Shown in pieces: positions 50,408 through 59,081 of a stretch of DNA of 64,000 nt. Both the position numbers and the translations under genes were made by a program. The DNA lies in NCBI GenBank assembly GCA_046154665.1, contig JBJXFG010000042.1, positions 1 to 64,000 on the forward strand, given 5' to 3'. The notes under the pieces are model-generated. The model saw only the letters and a program-made list of their open reading frames with translations. It was not told the DNA's origin and ran no database searches. How positions within the stretch are numbered: the stretch's first letter is position 1; each line of letters begins with the position of its first letter. This DNA is from JAFLCM01 sp046154665. GTDB lineage: Bacteria > Planctomycetota > Phycisphaerae > Phycisphaerales > UBA1924.

Positions 50408-50485
50408 AACGTAGTCCTGTTCCGCCGTTGGATGTTGTCGTGTTCGTCGCGCGGTCGTTCAATGACGACCGCGCCCCGCGAGTCC

Positions 50486-50959
50486 TCAGGGGCTGGTAGC
50501 AGAGCGATGGTTGAGAGTGTCCCGCGCCAAATGTAAGATTGCCTGGATGGTCTGATGAACCGCGAGCCGACACCGGCGTGTGCGCAATAGTGCCTCGACA
50601 GCCGGTTGCTCGCGGAGCGTCAGCGTCAGCAGCATCCGATGCACCGGAGGTACTCTCTCCAGCGCTGCCCGAAACAGTTCGGCACGGTCCGTGTCACTCA
50701 GCCCTTCCCAAGGGCACGCACCAGCCGCCTCACCGACCATCTTCCCAAAGACATCAAAGCGCGGCAGCCAGGGAACCATCGTTTCGCGTTCGAGGTCAAG
50801 TTCCCGGGTGAGCGCCGCGTCTCCGATCGCATCCAACGCGGCGTCTCTATCGCACCCGCTCGACGCGTCCGGCATGACTGCGAGATCCGACGCCACCGGA
50901 GGGGGGCCGTCACTCCGCATGAGTGCGCAAGCCATGGACGTTGTGACGGGCAGGTCCAT
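50486..50959 (-). CDS. Hypothetical protein
   Basis: About 157 residues from an ATG; a GTG 45 bases upstream is an alternative and neither has a clear ribosome binding site. The N-terminal third is acidic, and the C-terminal part is helical with two Leu/Arg-rich helices (RAALERVPPVHRMLLTLTLREQ and RRCRLAVHQTIQAILHLA). I recognise no domain. It is downstream of the kinase gene in the same direction. Confidence 0.45.
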   Translation of the reverse strand: MDLPVTTSMACALMRSDGPPPVASDLAVMPDASSGCDRDAALDAIGDAALTRELDLERETMVPWLPRFDVFGKMVGEAAGACPWEGLSDTDRAELFRAALERVPPVHRMLLTLTLREQPAVEALLRTRRCRLAVHQTIQAILHLARDTLNHRSATSP

Positions 50960-51252
50960 CACTACGAATACGTTGCTCGACTCTCGGCGAGGACATGAAA
51001 GCACCCGGAGAACCCAGGAGAATTATCGCCGAACAGGGTGCGAACCAAAGCGAGCGCGCCTTGAATCTCGTGCTTCAGCGGGCAGCGATTGCGCGGACCA
51101 GTCCATTTGAGCAGGTCATTTCCGTCCAAAGGTGTGCAACCATCACGAATGCGAGCCGGTGAAGGACGGTGTTAAGCCGTTCGGTTGGTGAGGATGCGAT
51201 GTCAACGCGTCGATCCGGATCACGCAAAGGGTTGGCCCCCAACTCCAGCGCG

Positions 51253-53805
51253 CTATCGGCGTCTGCCTCGATCAGACCACGCGCGAGCGCGAATGTCATC
51301 TTTTGCACACGAATACTCTTGCGAGATCTGATCCGCGACGGAAACCGCCTGCGGAGAGCTGCCGTCGCTCGCGTCCGCGTACACCGAGTAGGACATCATG
51401 AAATGCTTCTCGGCATCGGCCGACTGCCCATCGGCGAGGAACATCGTGGCGATCGCCATGGCGACTTGACTGGTGAAGTTGGCCCCTTTGGTTTTAGCCG
51501 AGGTGATGATGCGCTCAGCCTCAGTTCTGGCGGTGTTGAGCTGCTTCGCATAGAGGCACATTTCAACGATGTTGGGCTCGGACTGCCCTGCGAGCACCGG
51601 GAGTGAGCCGCTACCTTGGAAGCCGGCCCTGATGATCTCTCTGTACTCACTCAACGCGGCGATCGCGTCCCCGGTCATTCCACGCACAAAGCACAGCCGG
51701 ACTCGCGCTCGGAAAAGAACTCCTGAATCTGCAGGCAGTTCGGCTGTTGCGCGAGCGAGTGTGTCGTCTAGCAGCGCCTTGGCTTCATCCGAACGTCTCA
51801 ACTTAATCAGCGCCTCAGAAATATCCACCTGCATGTCGAGCAGCGTGTCGTCGCCATTGATAGCTGCTTTCTGTCGTTCGCGGATGGCCAGCACTCCTTG
51901 ATCAACAACATCCTCGTACCGTCTGAGGGCCAGCAGAGAGTTCACCACCCCGCGCTGACACACGAAGACGTGATAGGGGTTGCTTGCGTGCTTTCGAACA
52001 ATGGCGAGAGCCCGCTGGCAGAGCGTCAATGCCTCGTCATACTTTCCTTGGCGAACTCGCAGCCAGCCCATCTCGTTCATAGCAAACGCGATCACGAGGG
52101 GCTCCGCCATGAGCTCGGCGAGCCGGAGCGCTTCGGTGCGGTACTTCTCGGAGTTCTCAATGTCTCCCTGCAACTCCATCACCTTACCGAGCATGGCGTT
52201 GAACCGATTGAGATAGCGAGTTCGGTACGGAGGCTGCGAGGCTTCAGAAGACTCGTACGCCGCAAGACCCATCTCGAGTATCTTGCGTGTTCGCTCGTAG
52301 TCTGCTGCCCAGTACAGCGGCTCAGCGAAGCTCTGAACAACGCGCGCCCGAGCGATAGAAGACTTGGGGGGGCTGCCGAGGAACTTGTCGGCACCCGCCT
52401 TGATCACGTCAAGCATGACCGCTTTGTGTCCCATCCGTATGGGGGTCGCTTGCAAGATCACATCGCGCATGAACTGGGCGTACTCCTCAGAATCCGCCTG
52501 GGAACGCTGAGCCGCATCACGCTCGCTCGAAGCAACGCGGAGGGCTTCTTGCGCCATGGACCTCCCGTCGAGCGCGAAGATCAGGCCGCCGACGAGCCCC
52601 GCGATCGCGATCATCCCCGCGGCAACGGCGATCTTGTTGCGCAGGGCGAACTTGCGAATGCGGTAGGCCAGTGACGGGGAGCACGCGTGAATCGGCTCGC
52701 CGCGACGATACCTGGCAAGGTCCTCTGCGAAGTCTCGGATAGTCTGGTATCTCTTGGCAGGATCCTTCTCACACGCTTTGAGAATCACGATCTCCAGGTC
52801 GCGGTCGATCGGGCCAGCGGCTGCCTTTGAAGCGGTCCGCTGGCGTTCTCGTGGGCGTGGCGTCGGCTCTTCGCAGACGAGCCTGTACAGCGCGTCCGAT
52901 GTCTGGGGGTGATAGCGTGAGGCTTCGAAAGGCAGCACGCCGGCGGCGAGCTCGTAGAGGACCACGCCCAGCGAGTACACATCGGAACGCACGTCAGCAT
53001 CGCGCCGCTCCGGATCAATCTGCTCCGGGCTCATGTACTCGGGTGTACCGAACATCTGGCCCGCCTTGGTCACGCGCGGAAAGTCCGGCTGATCGTCCCG
53101 GGGTATCGCCCGCGCGATGCTGAAGTCAATAACTTTGGGCACGGGCTTGCCATCTTCGGTTGCGACCAAGATGTTTGACGGCTTGAGATCACGGTGGATG
53201 AGTCCTCGTGCGTGGGCGTACTCGACACCCTGGCAGGTCTGGATGACTAGATCAACACACTGCGGTGTCGACAAGGCATGCTTCAAGGAGTAGGCCGTAA
53301 GCGACGGCCCGTCGACCAACTCCATGGCGATGTAGGGAGCACCGTACGGGCCTTCGCCAGCGTCGAGAATCCGGGCCAAGTTGCGGTGGTTGAGTTGGCA
53401 GAGCACGCGTCGCTCGAAGTCAAAACGAGCCACGACTTCCTCGGTCATCGCGCTGGGAGAGAGCACCTTCAGCGCCACTGTTCGTGAGATCGGATGCTCC
53501 TGTCGCGCTCTGAACACCAGGCCCATACCGCCTTTGCCCAACAGCCCTTCAACGGTGTACGGTCCGATCTGGAGAGGGATGAACTCAACGTCCGCCGCGG
53601 AGCCGAATGGCAACTGGCTGTGCGGACGCAAGGGATCGGGGCTTTCGAGCAGACTTGCTTTGACCAGCCGTTCCAGTTCGTCGCGCAGTTCATGACCGGG
53701 GGGGCAGATCTCGTCAAGAACGCGAACTCGGTCACCGCGGGGCGTTGCTTCAAGCACCTCCCAGAGTTCTTTTAAAGTGTCCTGGCGACGTGTGTCTGCG
53801 GTCAT
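51253..53805 (-). CDS. Membrane Ser/Thr protein kinase with TPR sensor region
   Basis: 850 residues. The kinase domain lies at about 83-365: Gly loop LGKGGMGLVF near 89-98, Lys113, catalytic HRD at 204-206 in IHRDLKPSN, metal site Asp227-Phe-Ser instead of DFG, and GTPEYMSPEQ. A membrane helix is at about 392-411, then a helical TPR-like region to the end (RQGKYDEALTLCQRALAIV). The ATG overlaps the sigma-factor stop by four bases (ATGA), so the two are translationally coupled; GGAG lies seven bases upstream. Such pairs in planctomycetes are thought to let the kinase control the sigma factor. The last residues are Arg-rich and could reflect a late frameshift. Confidence 0.93.
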   Translation of the reverse strand: MTADTRRQDTLKELWEVLEATPRGDRVRVLDEICPPGHELRDELERLVKASLLESPDPLRPHSQLPFGSAADVEFIPLQIGPYTVEGLLGKGGMGLVFRARQEHPISRTVALKVLSPSAMTEEVVARFDFERRVLCQLNHRNLARILDAGEGPYGAPYIAMELVDGPSLTAYSLKHALSTPQCVDLVIQTCQGVEYAHARGLIHRDLKPSNILVATEDGKPVPKVIDFSIARAIPRDDQPDFPRVTKAGQMFGTPEYMSPEQIDPERRDADVRSDVYSLGVVLYELAAGVLPFEASRYHPQTSDALYRLVCEEPTPRPRERQRTASKAAAGPIDRDLEIVILKACEKDPAKRYQTIRDFAEDLARYRRGEPIHACSPSLAYRIRKFALRNKIAVAAGMIAIAGLVGGLIFALDGRSMAQEALRVASSERDAAQRSQADSEEYAQFMRDVILQATPIRMGHKAVMLDVIKAGADKFLGSPPKSSIARARVVQSFAEPLYWAADYERTRKILEMGLAAYESSEASQPPYRTRYLNRFNAMLGKVMELQGDIENSEKYRTEALRLAELMAEPLVIAFAMNEMGWLRVRQGKYDEALTLCQRALAIVRKHASNPYHVFVCQRGVVNSLLALRRYEDVVDQGVLAIRERQKAAINGDDTLLDMQVDISEALIKLRRSDEAKALLDDTLARATAELPADSGVLFRARVRLCFVRGMTGDAIAALSEYREIIRAGFQGSGSLPVLAGQSEPNIVEMCLYAKQLNTARTEAERIITSAKTKGANFTSQVAMAIATMFLADGQSADAEKHFMMSYSVYADASDGSSPQAVSVADQISQEYSCAKDDIRARAWSDRGRRR

Positions 53806-54401
53806 CCAAGTTCTCCGTCGGCGGCTTCCCCGATCTCGGCCTTGAGCCATGCCTTGGCATATGCCCAGTCTCGTCGAACCGTTCTTGGTGTCACGCCGAG
53901 AGTGCAGGCAATCTCCTCTTCATCTATTCCAAGAAAGAACTTCATCGTCACCACCCCCGCGGCCCGACGATCGATCTGCTCCAATCTCGCGAGAGCGGCG
54001 TCCACACGCTCGATACGCTCGTCATCCTCGGCGAATGGAGAAGCGGCCAGTTCACCGAGGTCCACTCGCAGCCCATCGGCACGGCGTTTCAGTCGATTGC
54101 GCGCACGAGCTCGATCAACCAGGATGCACCGCATGGCGACTCCGGCGGCATCGATGAAGTGTCGCCGATTCTCCCACGTCCGGTCTTCCGCTTTGACAAG
54201 GCGCGCAAACGCCTCGTGAACAAGCTCGGTCGGTGCGATCGTCTGTCCGGCCGGTGCCGTCGCCAGCCGGTGTGTCGCAAGTCGTCGAAGGTCCTCGTAC
54301 ACTAACGAAAAATGCGACACCGTCCAGTCGTTCCGAGCGGATGCGGCACCCGAGAGCTCGGGTGTAGAAGAACCGGACGAGTTTGGGGCAGGGTGCAACA
54401 C
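53802..54401 (-). CDS. ECF-type RNA polymerase sigma factor
   Basis: About 199 residues from a GTG; the start is uncertain because the frame is open far upstream. Region 2 is visible in LVYEDLRRLATHRLA and PTELVHEAFARLV, and region 4 in FFLGIDEEEIACTLGVTPRTVRRDW, a helix-turn-helix for -35 recognition. This belongs to the planctomycete ECF group found beside Ser/Thr kinases. It overlaps the kinase start and is the first gene of the unit. No anti-sigma factor is seen. Confidence 0.92.
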   Translation of the reverse strand: MLHPAPNSSGSSTPELSGAASARNDWTVSHFSLVYEDLRRLATHRLATAPAGQTIAPTELVHEAFARLVKAEDRTWENRRHFIDAAGVAMRCILVDRARARNRLKRRADGLRVDLGELAASPFAEDDERIERVDAALARLEQIDRRAAGVVTMKFFLGIDEEEIACTLGVTPRTVRRDWAYAKAWLKAEIGEAADGELG

Positions 54402-54823
54402 GACTACAGGTACTCCCAAGGTCGCCCGCGGCGTGAATGGGCGACCCAGCACCCGCCCAGAGTCCGTACACTCTGTCCTGCCTGAGCGCCGCTGGTGTGG
54501 TCCATTCGGGCTGTCCTCGATGAGAGCCGGAGGACGTAGTCTGCTTGGGCAGCGCGTTTGGTCAGATTGCGACGAGTCGGATGAGTATACCGCGTGCTCT
54601 GCCTTGGATCGCCAAGACCGGCGGAATGCGTGCGGCCAGCGACGCGCTGTTTGAGTGCTCAGACAACTGAGTTTCGAGGATGTAGTGACCCGCGATCGCT
54701 TTGCGTGAAAGGGCCGAGGCCGGCTGCAGCACATACCGAAGCCATGCGTGAGCGCACCAGCAGGTCGCTTATTGCCATCGCGGTCGTCGTCGTCCCAGGG
54801 TCGCGGTGGCGGCGACGACTGCT
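54402..54823. other. Intergenic region upstream of the sigma factor
   Basis: About 420 bases between the cytochrome gene end and the sigma-factor start. It should hold the promoter of the sigma/kinase unit, but I can identify no motif with confidence. The frame upstream of the sigma factor is open but lacks protein-like composition. Confidence 0.4.
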
Positions 54824-55672
54824 TTACCGGCTGGTTTTCACGGGCCACACGCAGCCATCACGGATCCATTGGGAGATTGCTTCGATTTGATCTTCGGGCA
54901 GTTTCGCAGCTCTCTTGGGCATCTTGAGTACGGGGTGGGTGCGAGCCACGGACAGGTAAAGCACGCTCTCCTCGGGCTTTCCCTGGACAACAACAGGCCC
55001 GCCTTGCCCACCTTTCAACAGACCTTCGCGGCTCGTGAGGTCGAGCCCGCCTGCTGGGTCCCCATCGGCTGACGTGTGACACCATACGCAGCTCTTGGCC
55101 AGCACCGGCTCGACGCGCTCCACAAAATGGCGCCCGCGCTGATCGGAGAGCGTCTTCGCGGACTGCATTTCCGCGCGGAGGAGCTGGAGTTCGTTGTCCG
55201 CTGCCTTCGGCAGGTGGACATGCACGAATGTGCCCCCCAGGTGGCCGGTGAGTCCGACCAGGCCAGCGCACGCGAGTGAAAGCCCGAGGACCGTCCAACG
55301 CGCCGTGCGAGCGGCCGCGCCTTGGCGGAGAAATGTGCCGGCCGACGCGAGGGCCGCGATGCCCGCGAGCACCCAAACCCATCCCCCGAGGGATGAGTGG
55401 TCTACCAGTGCCGTACGGGCATCTCCCGTGAGGGTCCCGAATCGTGGGATCGTCTGCTCGCCTGCCTGAGCCGCGAGCAGCGCGGCGACCGCCACCACGC
55501 TGTACGTCACCAGCAGCACCCAGCGGAGCGTGGCCCGGTGACGGTCGAACGCAACGAGACCAATGGCGGCAACTGGGGCGATGGTTGCCAACCCGATCGG
55601 AACGTGGACGATCGCAACATGTCGGAGACGCGGGTCGGTCGCGGTCTGCAGAAGTTCGTTGAGTAGATCCAT
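54824..55672 (-). CDS. Membrane-bound c-type cytochrome
   Basis: 282 residues. Four hydrophobic helices occupy about residues 18-42, 50-70, 97-115 and 126-150, a DUF2231-like arrangement with His23 and other His near the membrane. A periplasmic cytochrome c domain follows with Cys195-Val-Trp-Cys198-His199 for haem and Met in VLKMPKRAA as possible axial ligand, as in Planctomycete-type cytochrome c. It could pass electrons between periplasmic cytochromes and the membrane. It is the last gene of a four-gene set with two cytochrome P460 genes, 18 bases after the previous stop. Confidence 0.85.
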   Translation of the reverse strand: MDLLNELLQTATDPRLRHVAIVHVPIGLATIAPVAAIGLVAFDRHRATLRWVLLVTYSVVAVAALLAAQAGEQTIPRFGTLTGDARTALVDHSSLGGWVWVLAGIAALASAGTFLRQGAAARTARWTVLGLSLACAGLVGLTGHLGGTFVHVHLPKAADNELQLLRAEMQSAKTLSDQRGRHFVERVEPVLAKSCVWCHTSADGDPAGGLDLTSREGLLKGGQGGPVVVQGKPEESVLYLSVARTHPVLKMPKRAAKLPEDQIEAISQWIRDGCVWPVKTSR

Positions 55673-55690
55673 ATCAGTTGCCGGCGACGA

Positions 55691-56377
55691 TCAGGGGCTC
55701 TTCTTCGCGGGTGCTGCATCCGGGGCTGGTTTGTCAATCTCCTCGTGACCGGTGTAGATCGAATCCAGGTACTTCTTGAGCTGGCCGTCGGCCTCGTTCA
55801 AGACCGGATAGCCATGCTTGAAGATCCAGTCCGTCTTCTCGGCGGGGACATGGCAGCCGAGGCAGTCAATCTTGTAATCCGTACAGGTGTTTTTTTGGGG
55901 GTCGTCGGCCATGTACAGGCCCCAACCCCAGCCGCGTCCCCAGATCGGATTGCCCTGGAATGTCCGCTTCGTGTCCTTGACCATGACGAACCAGAGCTGG
56001 ATCGGTCCGTCCCAGCTGCCTTGGCCCGTGGTGAGTTTGCCGGCCCGCGTTGAGCGCACCTCCTTGACGATCGTCGCACCGTGAGACCACTTGCCGGTCT
56101 TGCGGAACTCAGCGACCGCTTCCGGCTCGGCATAGACCTGGTGCGAAGAGAGCTCACCGTTCTTGCCTTCGGCGACTTGCCAAGTTCCCAGGTGGGTCCA
56201 GGTGCGGTAGTCCTCGGGCAGGCGGATCGAACCGTCTGGAGAGACGAACTTGCCTGGCGGAATGGGCCCGGGCGTCTGGTCGGACGGCCGACCGCCAGGT
56301 TGGCCCTGAGCAAAGACGACGGCCATGAAGCCCGCCCCGAATAGCGCGAGGGATGCGAGGACAAATTGAGGCTTCAT
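55691..56377 (-). CDS. Cytochrome P460 family protein, copy 1
   Basis: 228 residues with a signal peptide ending near VVFAQGQ. The cytochrome P460 pattern is clear: RLPEDYRTWTHLGTW, the central WSHGATIVKEVRST with Lys105 near the site of the haem-crosslinking lysine, the VMVKDTKRTF strand and the haem motif Cys172-Leu-Gly-Cys175-His176. Family members oxidise hydroxylamine or bind nitric oxide; those lacking the cross-link (cytochrome c'-beta) only bind gases. A Trp/Gly-rich stretch (WGRGWGWGLY) follows the fourth strand. It is cotranscribed with the propeller gene and the second copy. Confidence 0.87.
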   Translation of the reverse strand: MKPQFVLASLALFGAGFMAVVFAQGQPGGRPSDQTPGPIPPGKFVSPDGSIRLPEDYRTWTHLGTWQVAEGKNGELSSHQVYAEPEAVAEFRKTGKWSHGATIVKEVRSTRAGKLTTGQGSWDGPIQLWFVMVKDTKRTFQGNPIWGRGWGWGLYMADDPQKNTCTDYKIDCLGCHVPAEKTDWIFKHGYPVLNEADGQLKKYLDSIYTGHEEIDKPAPDAAPAKKSP

Positions 56378-56406
56378 GGGGCCCTTTCTGCGTGGTGAGC
56401 CGCCGA

Positions 56407-57663
56407 TCAATATCCGGTCATGCCCTGCGGAGAGGTGTACGGGATAGGGGTGCGTTGAATCTCGGTCAGGCTGGCATCTGGGTTGACGCGGTAGGCGACG
56501 AGCACCGAGGCGTTGGGGTATAGCTGGTAAAAGGTCGTGTCGTCTGGGGACAGCCAACTGTCGTTCGGACCGCTGCTGACGAGGTTGTTGACGGAACGGA
56601 ACTTGCCGTCGCCAGGAACCGGCGGACAGGCCGGATCCTTGGCCACGGACAGCTTACCGTCGCGCAGCAGGTAGCTCGACACGTTGTTGAAGCCGAAGTT
56701 GGTCGCGAACACCATGCGGTTGTCGGAGCTGAGCACGAGCCAGCACAGTTCGGAGGGTGGGCCCGCGCTGGCGTCGATCTGTACGACCGGTTCGTGGCGG
56801 ACCTTGCCGCTCGCGTCGATCCGGCCAACGCTCACGCCGTCGGATACGGCGTGCCCGTTGAGGAAGGTGTCGGTGCTGCCGTGGAGGAACTGGATGAAGA
56901 ATGGTCCGGCGCCGCCAGCGTCCTGGAACATCGGGTCACCCAACGATCCATCGGGTTGGACCGGGAACACGACCAAGCCGTCCTTGTCGGATGTGTTCGT
57001 GACGACGAGATTAGGGGAGCCGTCGGGGTTGGCCGCGGGGTGCGCGTCGAAGAGAACATCGACCATCAGGAACCGGGCGTCCGGAGTCAGCACGGCCTGA
57101 GTGGGCACGCGTCCGACCTTGTTGGATGTATCGACCGTGCGCTTCTGGGTACGGAGCGAGAGCTTGCCGTCTTTGAAGTCGTAGACGCGGATATGATTGG
57201 GGCCAAAGGCGTGAAGAACGTAGAGAGTGCCATGCTTCTCTGAAAACGCCAGCGACTTGGCGGTCCCGGAGCGTCCGGTCACAGATTCACCGGTGGATTC
57301 GTGCGAAGTACGGGTCAGGTGGCCGTCGGTGCCGAGGCGGAATACCGAGACCGAGTTGTCGCCGCCGTTGGCGGCGAACAGCCACTTGCGATCGGACGAG
57401 CGGATCACCGACCCGGCGGCCTCGAAGGCATTGGGGCCGGGGTCCTGGCCGGTCAGCGGCTTGAACGTGCCAGAGCCCTTGCCGCCGGTGGGGTGTTTGC
57501 CGATGAGCGTCAGACGACCGTCAAGCGCTCGCCCATAATGGAACACCTCGTTCTGCTCGGCGTCATTGGACTGGATGTACAAACTGCCAATGAAGTCGGC
57601 GGCTGGGGCGCTTGGCGCGACCGCCAAAAGAACGCCAACAACGAGCGACGCGAAGGTACGCAT
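56407..57663 (-). CDS. Exported beta-propeller protein, lactonase-like
   Basis: 418 residues with a signal peptide (cleavage near APAAD). Seven or so blades are visible with the YVTN/lactonase pattern (DRKWLFAANGGDNSVSVFRLGTDGHL, LYVLHAFGPNHIRVYDFKDGKL, MVFATNFGFNNVSSYLLRDGKL). Related cytoplasmic proteins are 6-phosphogluconolactonases, but this one is exported, so a binding or redox-partner role is likelier. It lies between two cytochrome P460 genes in the same direction, 29 bases from one and about 95 from the other. Confidence 0.85.
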   Translation of the reverse strand: MRTFASLVVGVLLAVAPSAPAADFIGSLYIQSNDAEQNEVFHYGRALDGRLTLIGKHPTGGKGSGTFKPLTGQDPGPNAFEAAGSVIRSSDRKWLFAANGGDNSVSVFRLGTDGHLTRTSHESTGESVTGRSGTAKSLAFSEKHGTLYVLHAFGPNHIRVYDFKDGKLSLRTQKRTVDTSNKVGRVPTQAVLTPDARFLMVDVLFDAHPAANPDGSPNLVVTNTSDKDGLVVFPVQPDGSLGDPMFQDAGGAGPFFIQFLHGSTDTFLNGHAVSDGVSVGRIDASGKVRHEPVVQIDASAGPPSELCWLVLSSDNRMVFATNFGFNNVSSYLLRDGKLSVAKDPACPPVPGDGKFRSVNNLVSSGPNDSWLSPDDTTFYQLYPNASVLVAYRVNPDASLTEIQRTPIPYTSPQGMTGY

Positions 57664-57757
57664 TGAGTATATCTCTGGTGCTTCGGGTTGTGAATGCGAC
57701 CCGAACGCGAGTTGCACGCGGGTCGCCTCTGGACGGTCGTGTGGAAGACGTTCGTGC

Positions 57758-58393
57758 TTACTTGCCGCCTTTGGCCGCGCGAAGGGGGGGGTAGTACTGC
57801 GAGAAGACCATGTCCGTACCTGCGTTCTGCACATGACACTGGGCGCAGCTGGAGAACTGGCTGGCAGCGGCTTCCTTGGCGAGCGGGTACTTGTGCCCGA
57901 AACTGAAGTACGCCCAACCCTTGGCTTCAGCGGGGAAGCGTTTCGTGTCCTTGACCGACGTCTCCAGGCCGATGAACTCGCCCTGGAAGTAGCCATTGCC
58001 ACTGGTCGCCTTTTTGGCGCCAACGCTGGTCAGTTCCTTCACCATGAACGTCCCGTCGGGGAACTGGCCGGTCTTTTTCCACTCCTTCCAGGCGGTGGGG
58101 TTGATGTACACGTTGTGGAACTCGGGGAACGGGGCCTCGCCATCGTTGAGGTCGTTTGGGGTGACGGGCGTGCCGATGTAAATCCACTCGCGGTACACGT
58201 CCGCGGCGGGGGCGATGAGCTTCCCGTCGGCGGTGTACTTGGGCTTCTCACTGTCCGGGATTCCGGCCATCCCGGCCGGCTCTGGAGCGGCGGCCTCTGC
58301 GGTCGCCGTTGACCCAGCGACCCCCGTCAGAAACGCCACGGCAGCACAAACCCCGACCCCGCACAGAGCAAAAAACATGTTCCGCGATCGCAT
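57758..58393 (-). CDS. Cytochrome P460 family protein, copy 2
   Basis: 211 residues with AGGAG seven bases before the ATG and a signal peptide ending near AEAAAP. The family pattern is present: YREWIYIGTP, FPDGTFMVKELTSVG with Lys119 as the candidate cross-linking lysine, LETSVKDTKRF, GWAYFSFG and the haem motif Cys183-Ala-Gln-Cys186-His187. It is clearly diverged from copy 1. As the first gene of the set, it follows a region with transposon remains. Confidence 0.87.
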   Translation of the reverse strand: MRSRNMFFALCGVGVCAAVAFLTGVAGSTATAEAAAPEPAGMAGIPDSEKPKYTADGKLIAPAADVYREWIYIGTPVTPNDLNDGEAPFPEFHNVYINPTAWKEWKKTGQFPDGTFMVKELTSVGAKKATSGNGYFQGEFIGLETSVKDTKRFPAEAKGWAYFSFGHKYPLAKEAAASQFSSCAQCHVQNAGTDMVFSQYYPPLRAAKGGK

Positions 58394-58523
58394 GTGACAC
58401 TCCTACTGAATAGGGACCATGCCGCCCGAACACCGGGAGGCATTCGCCCTCGTTCTGGCGCGGGGTGCCGCGCTTAGCGAAAGGATCACGCTCAATTCGG
58501 AACCAGAGGACACGATCTCGGAA

Positions 58524-58592
58524 CGGCACGCCCGTCTCCGCCTGCCTGAGCGCGAACGCGATCTGCGCCTCCGTGAACCAGCTCTGCTTCAT
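58524..58592 (-). mobile_element. IS3-family OrfA fragment
   Basis: MKQSWFTEAQIAFALRQAETG matches the first 22 or so residues of IS3-type transposase OrfA; the match then stops and no OrfB is present. It is a truncated remnant. Confidence 0.7.
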
Positions 58593-58771
58593 CGATCGGC
58601 TTCCCAAACAAAGGCCGGATTCTTCCCAGATAGCTCTCGGTTCGTCTGGCTCAAGATTTGGGTCACCCCCACTGTGTTCAAACGAGCTGACGCCGAATTG
58701 TCGGCTCCCAGACCCGAACACCTTCCGAGAATAGTTCAATTGGCGTCCTGTCACCCCGACTTTGATGGCTT

Positions 58772-58799
58772 GATGGCCTCGGCAAGTGCCGAGGCCATC
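58772..58799. repeat. 13-bp perfect palindrome with 2-base loop
   Basis: GATGGCCTCGGCA and TGCCGAGGCCATC are separated by AG only. It lies about 280 bases past the sulfatase stop. No T-run follows in either direction, so it is a weak terminator candidate; it may belong to the insertion-sequence end. Confidence 0.75.
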
Positions 58800-59081
58800 T
58801 GCATTTACGGAGGAGTTCAAACCACGTCTTGCCACCCTGGGAATCGGCTCGAAGTTTGAACCACAAGCCGTTGCCGTTTGGGCGCTCACTTTCCGACAAT
58901 CCCGTGCGCCAGTTCGCTCGCGTCGTAGATCTTCGGGTTCACTTCCAGAATCACCCGGCTGGGCAGCCACACCAAGCACCACATCCATGTAGAACCGATG
59001 CACTGGATTGGGGCTCGCGGGCTGAGCCGGCCCCGTGGTCAATCTCGGTTCGGTCAGAAGTCTGTTTCTGAGCAGACCGCT

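Larger units (their letters stand above)
58394..59081. other. Gene-free region with insertion-sequence remains
   Basis: About 690 bases between the sulfatase gene and the cytochrome set. It holds a fragment of an IS3-type OrfA and a long palindrome. The rest has open frames without protein-like pattern. It probably contains the promoter for the cytochrome genes. Confidence 0.5.
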
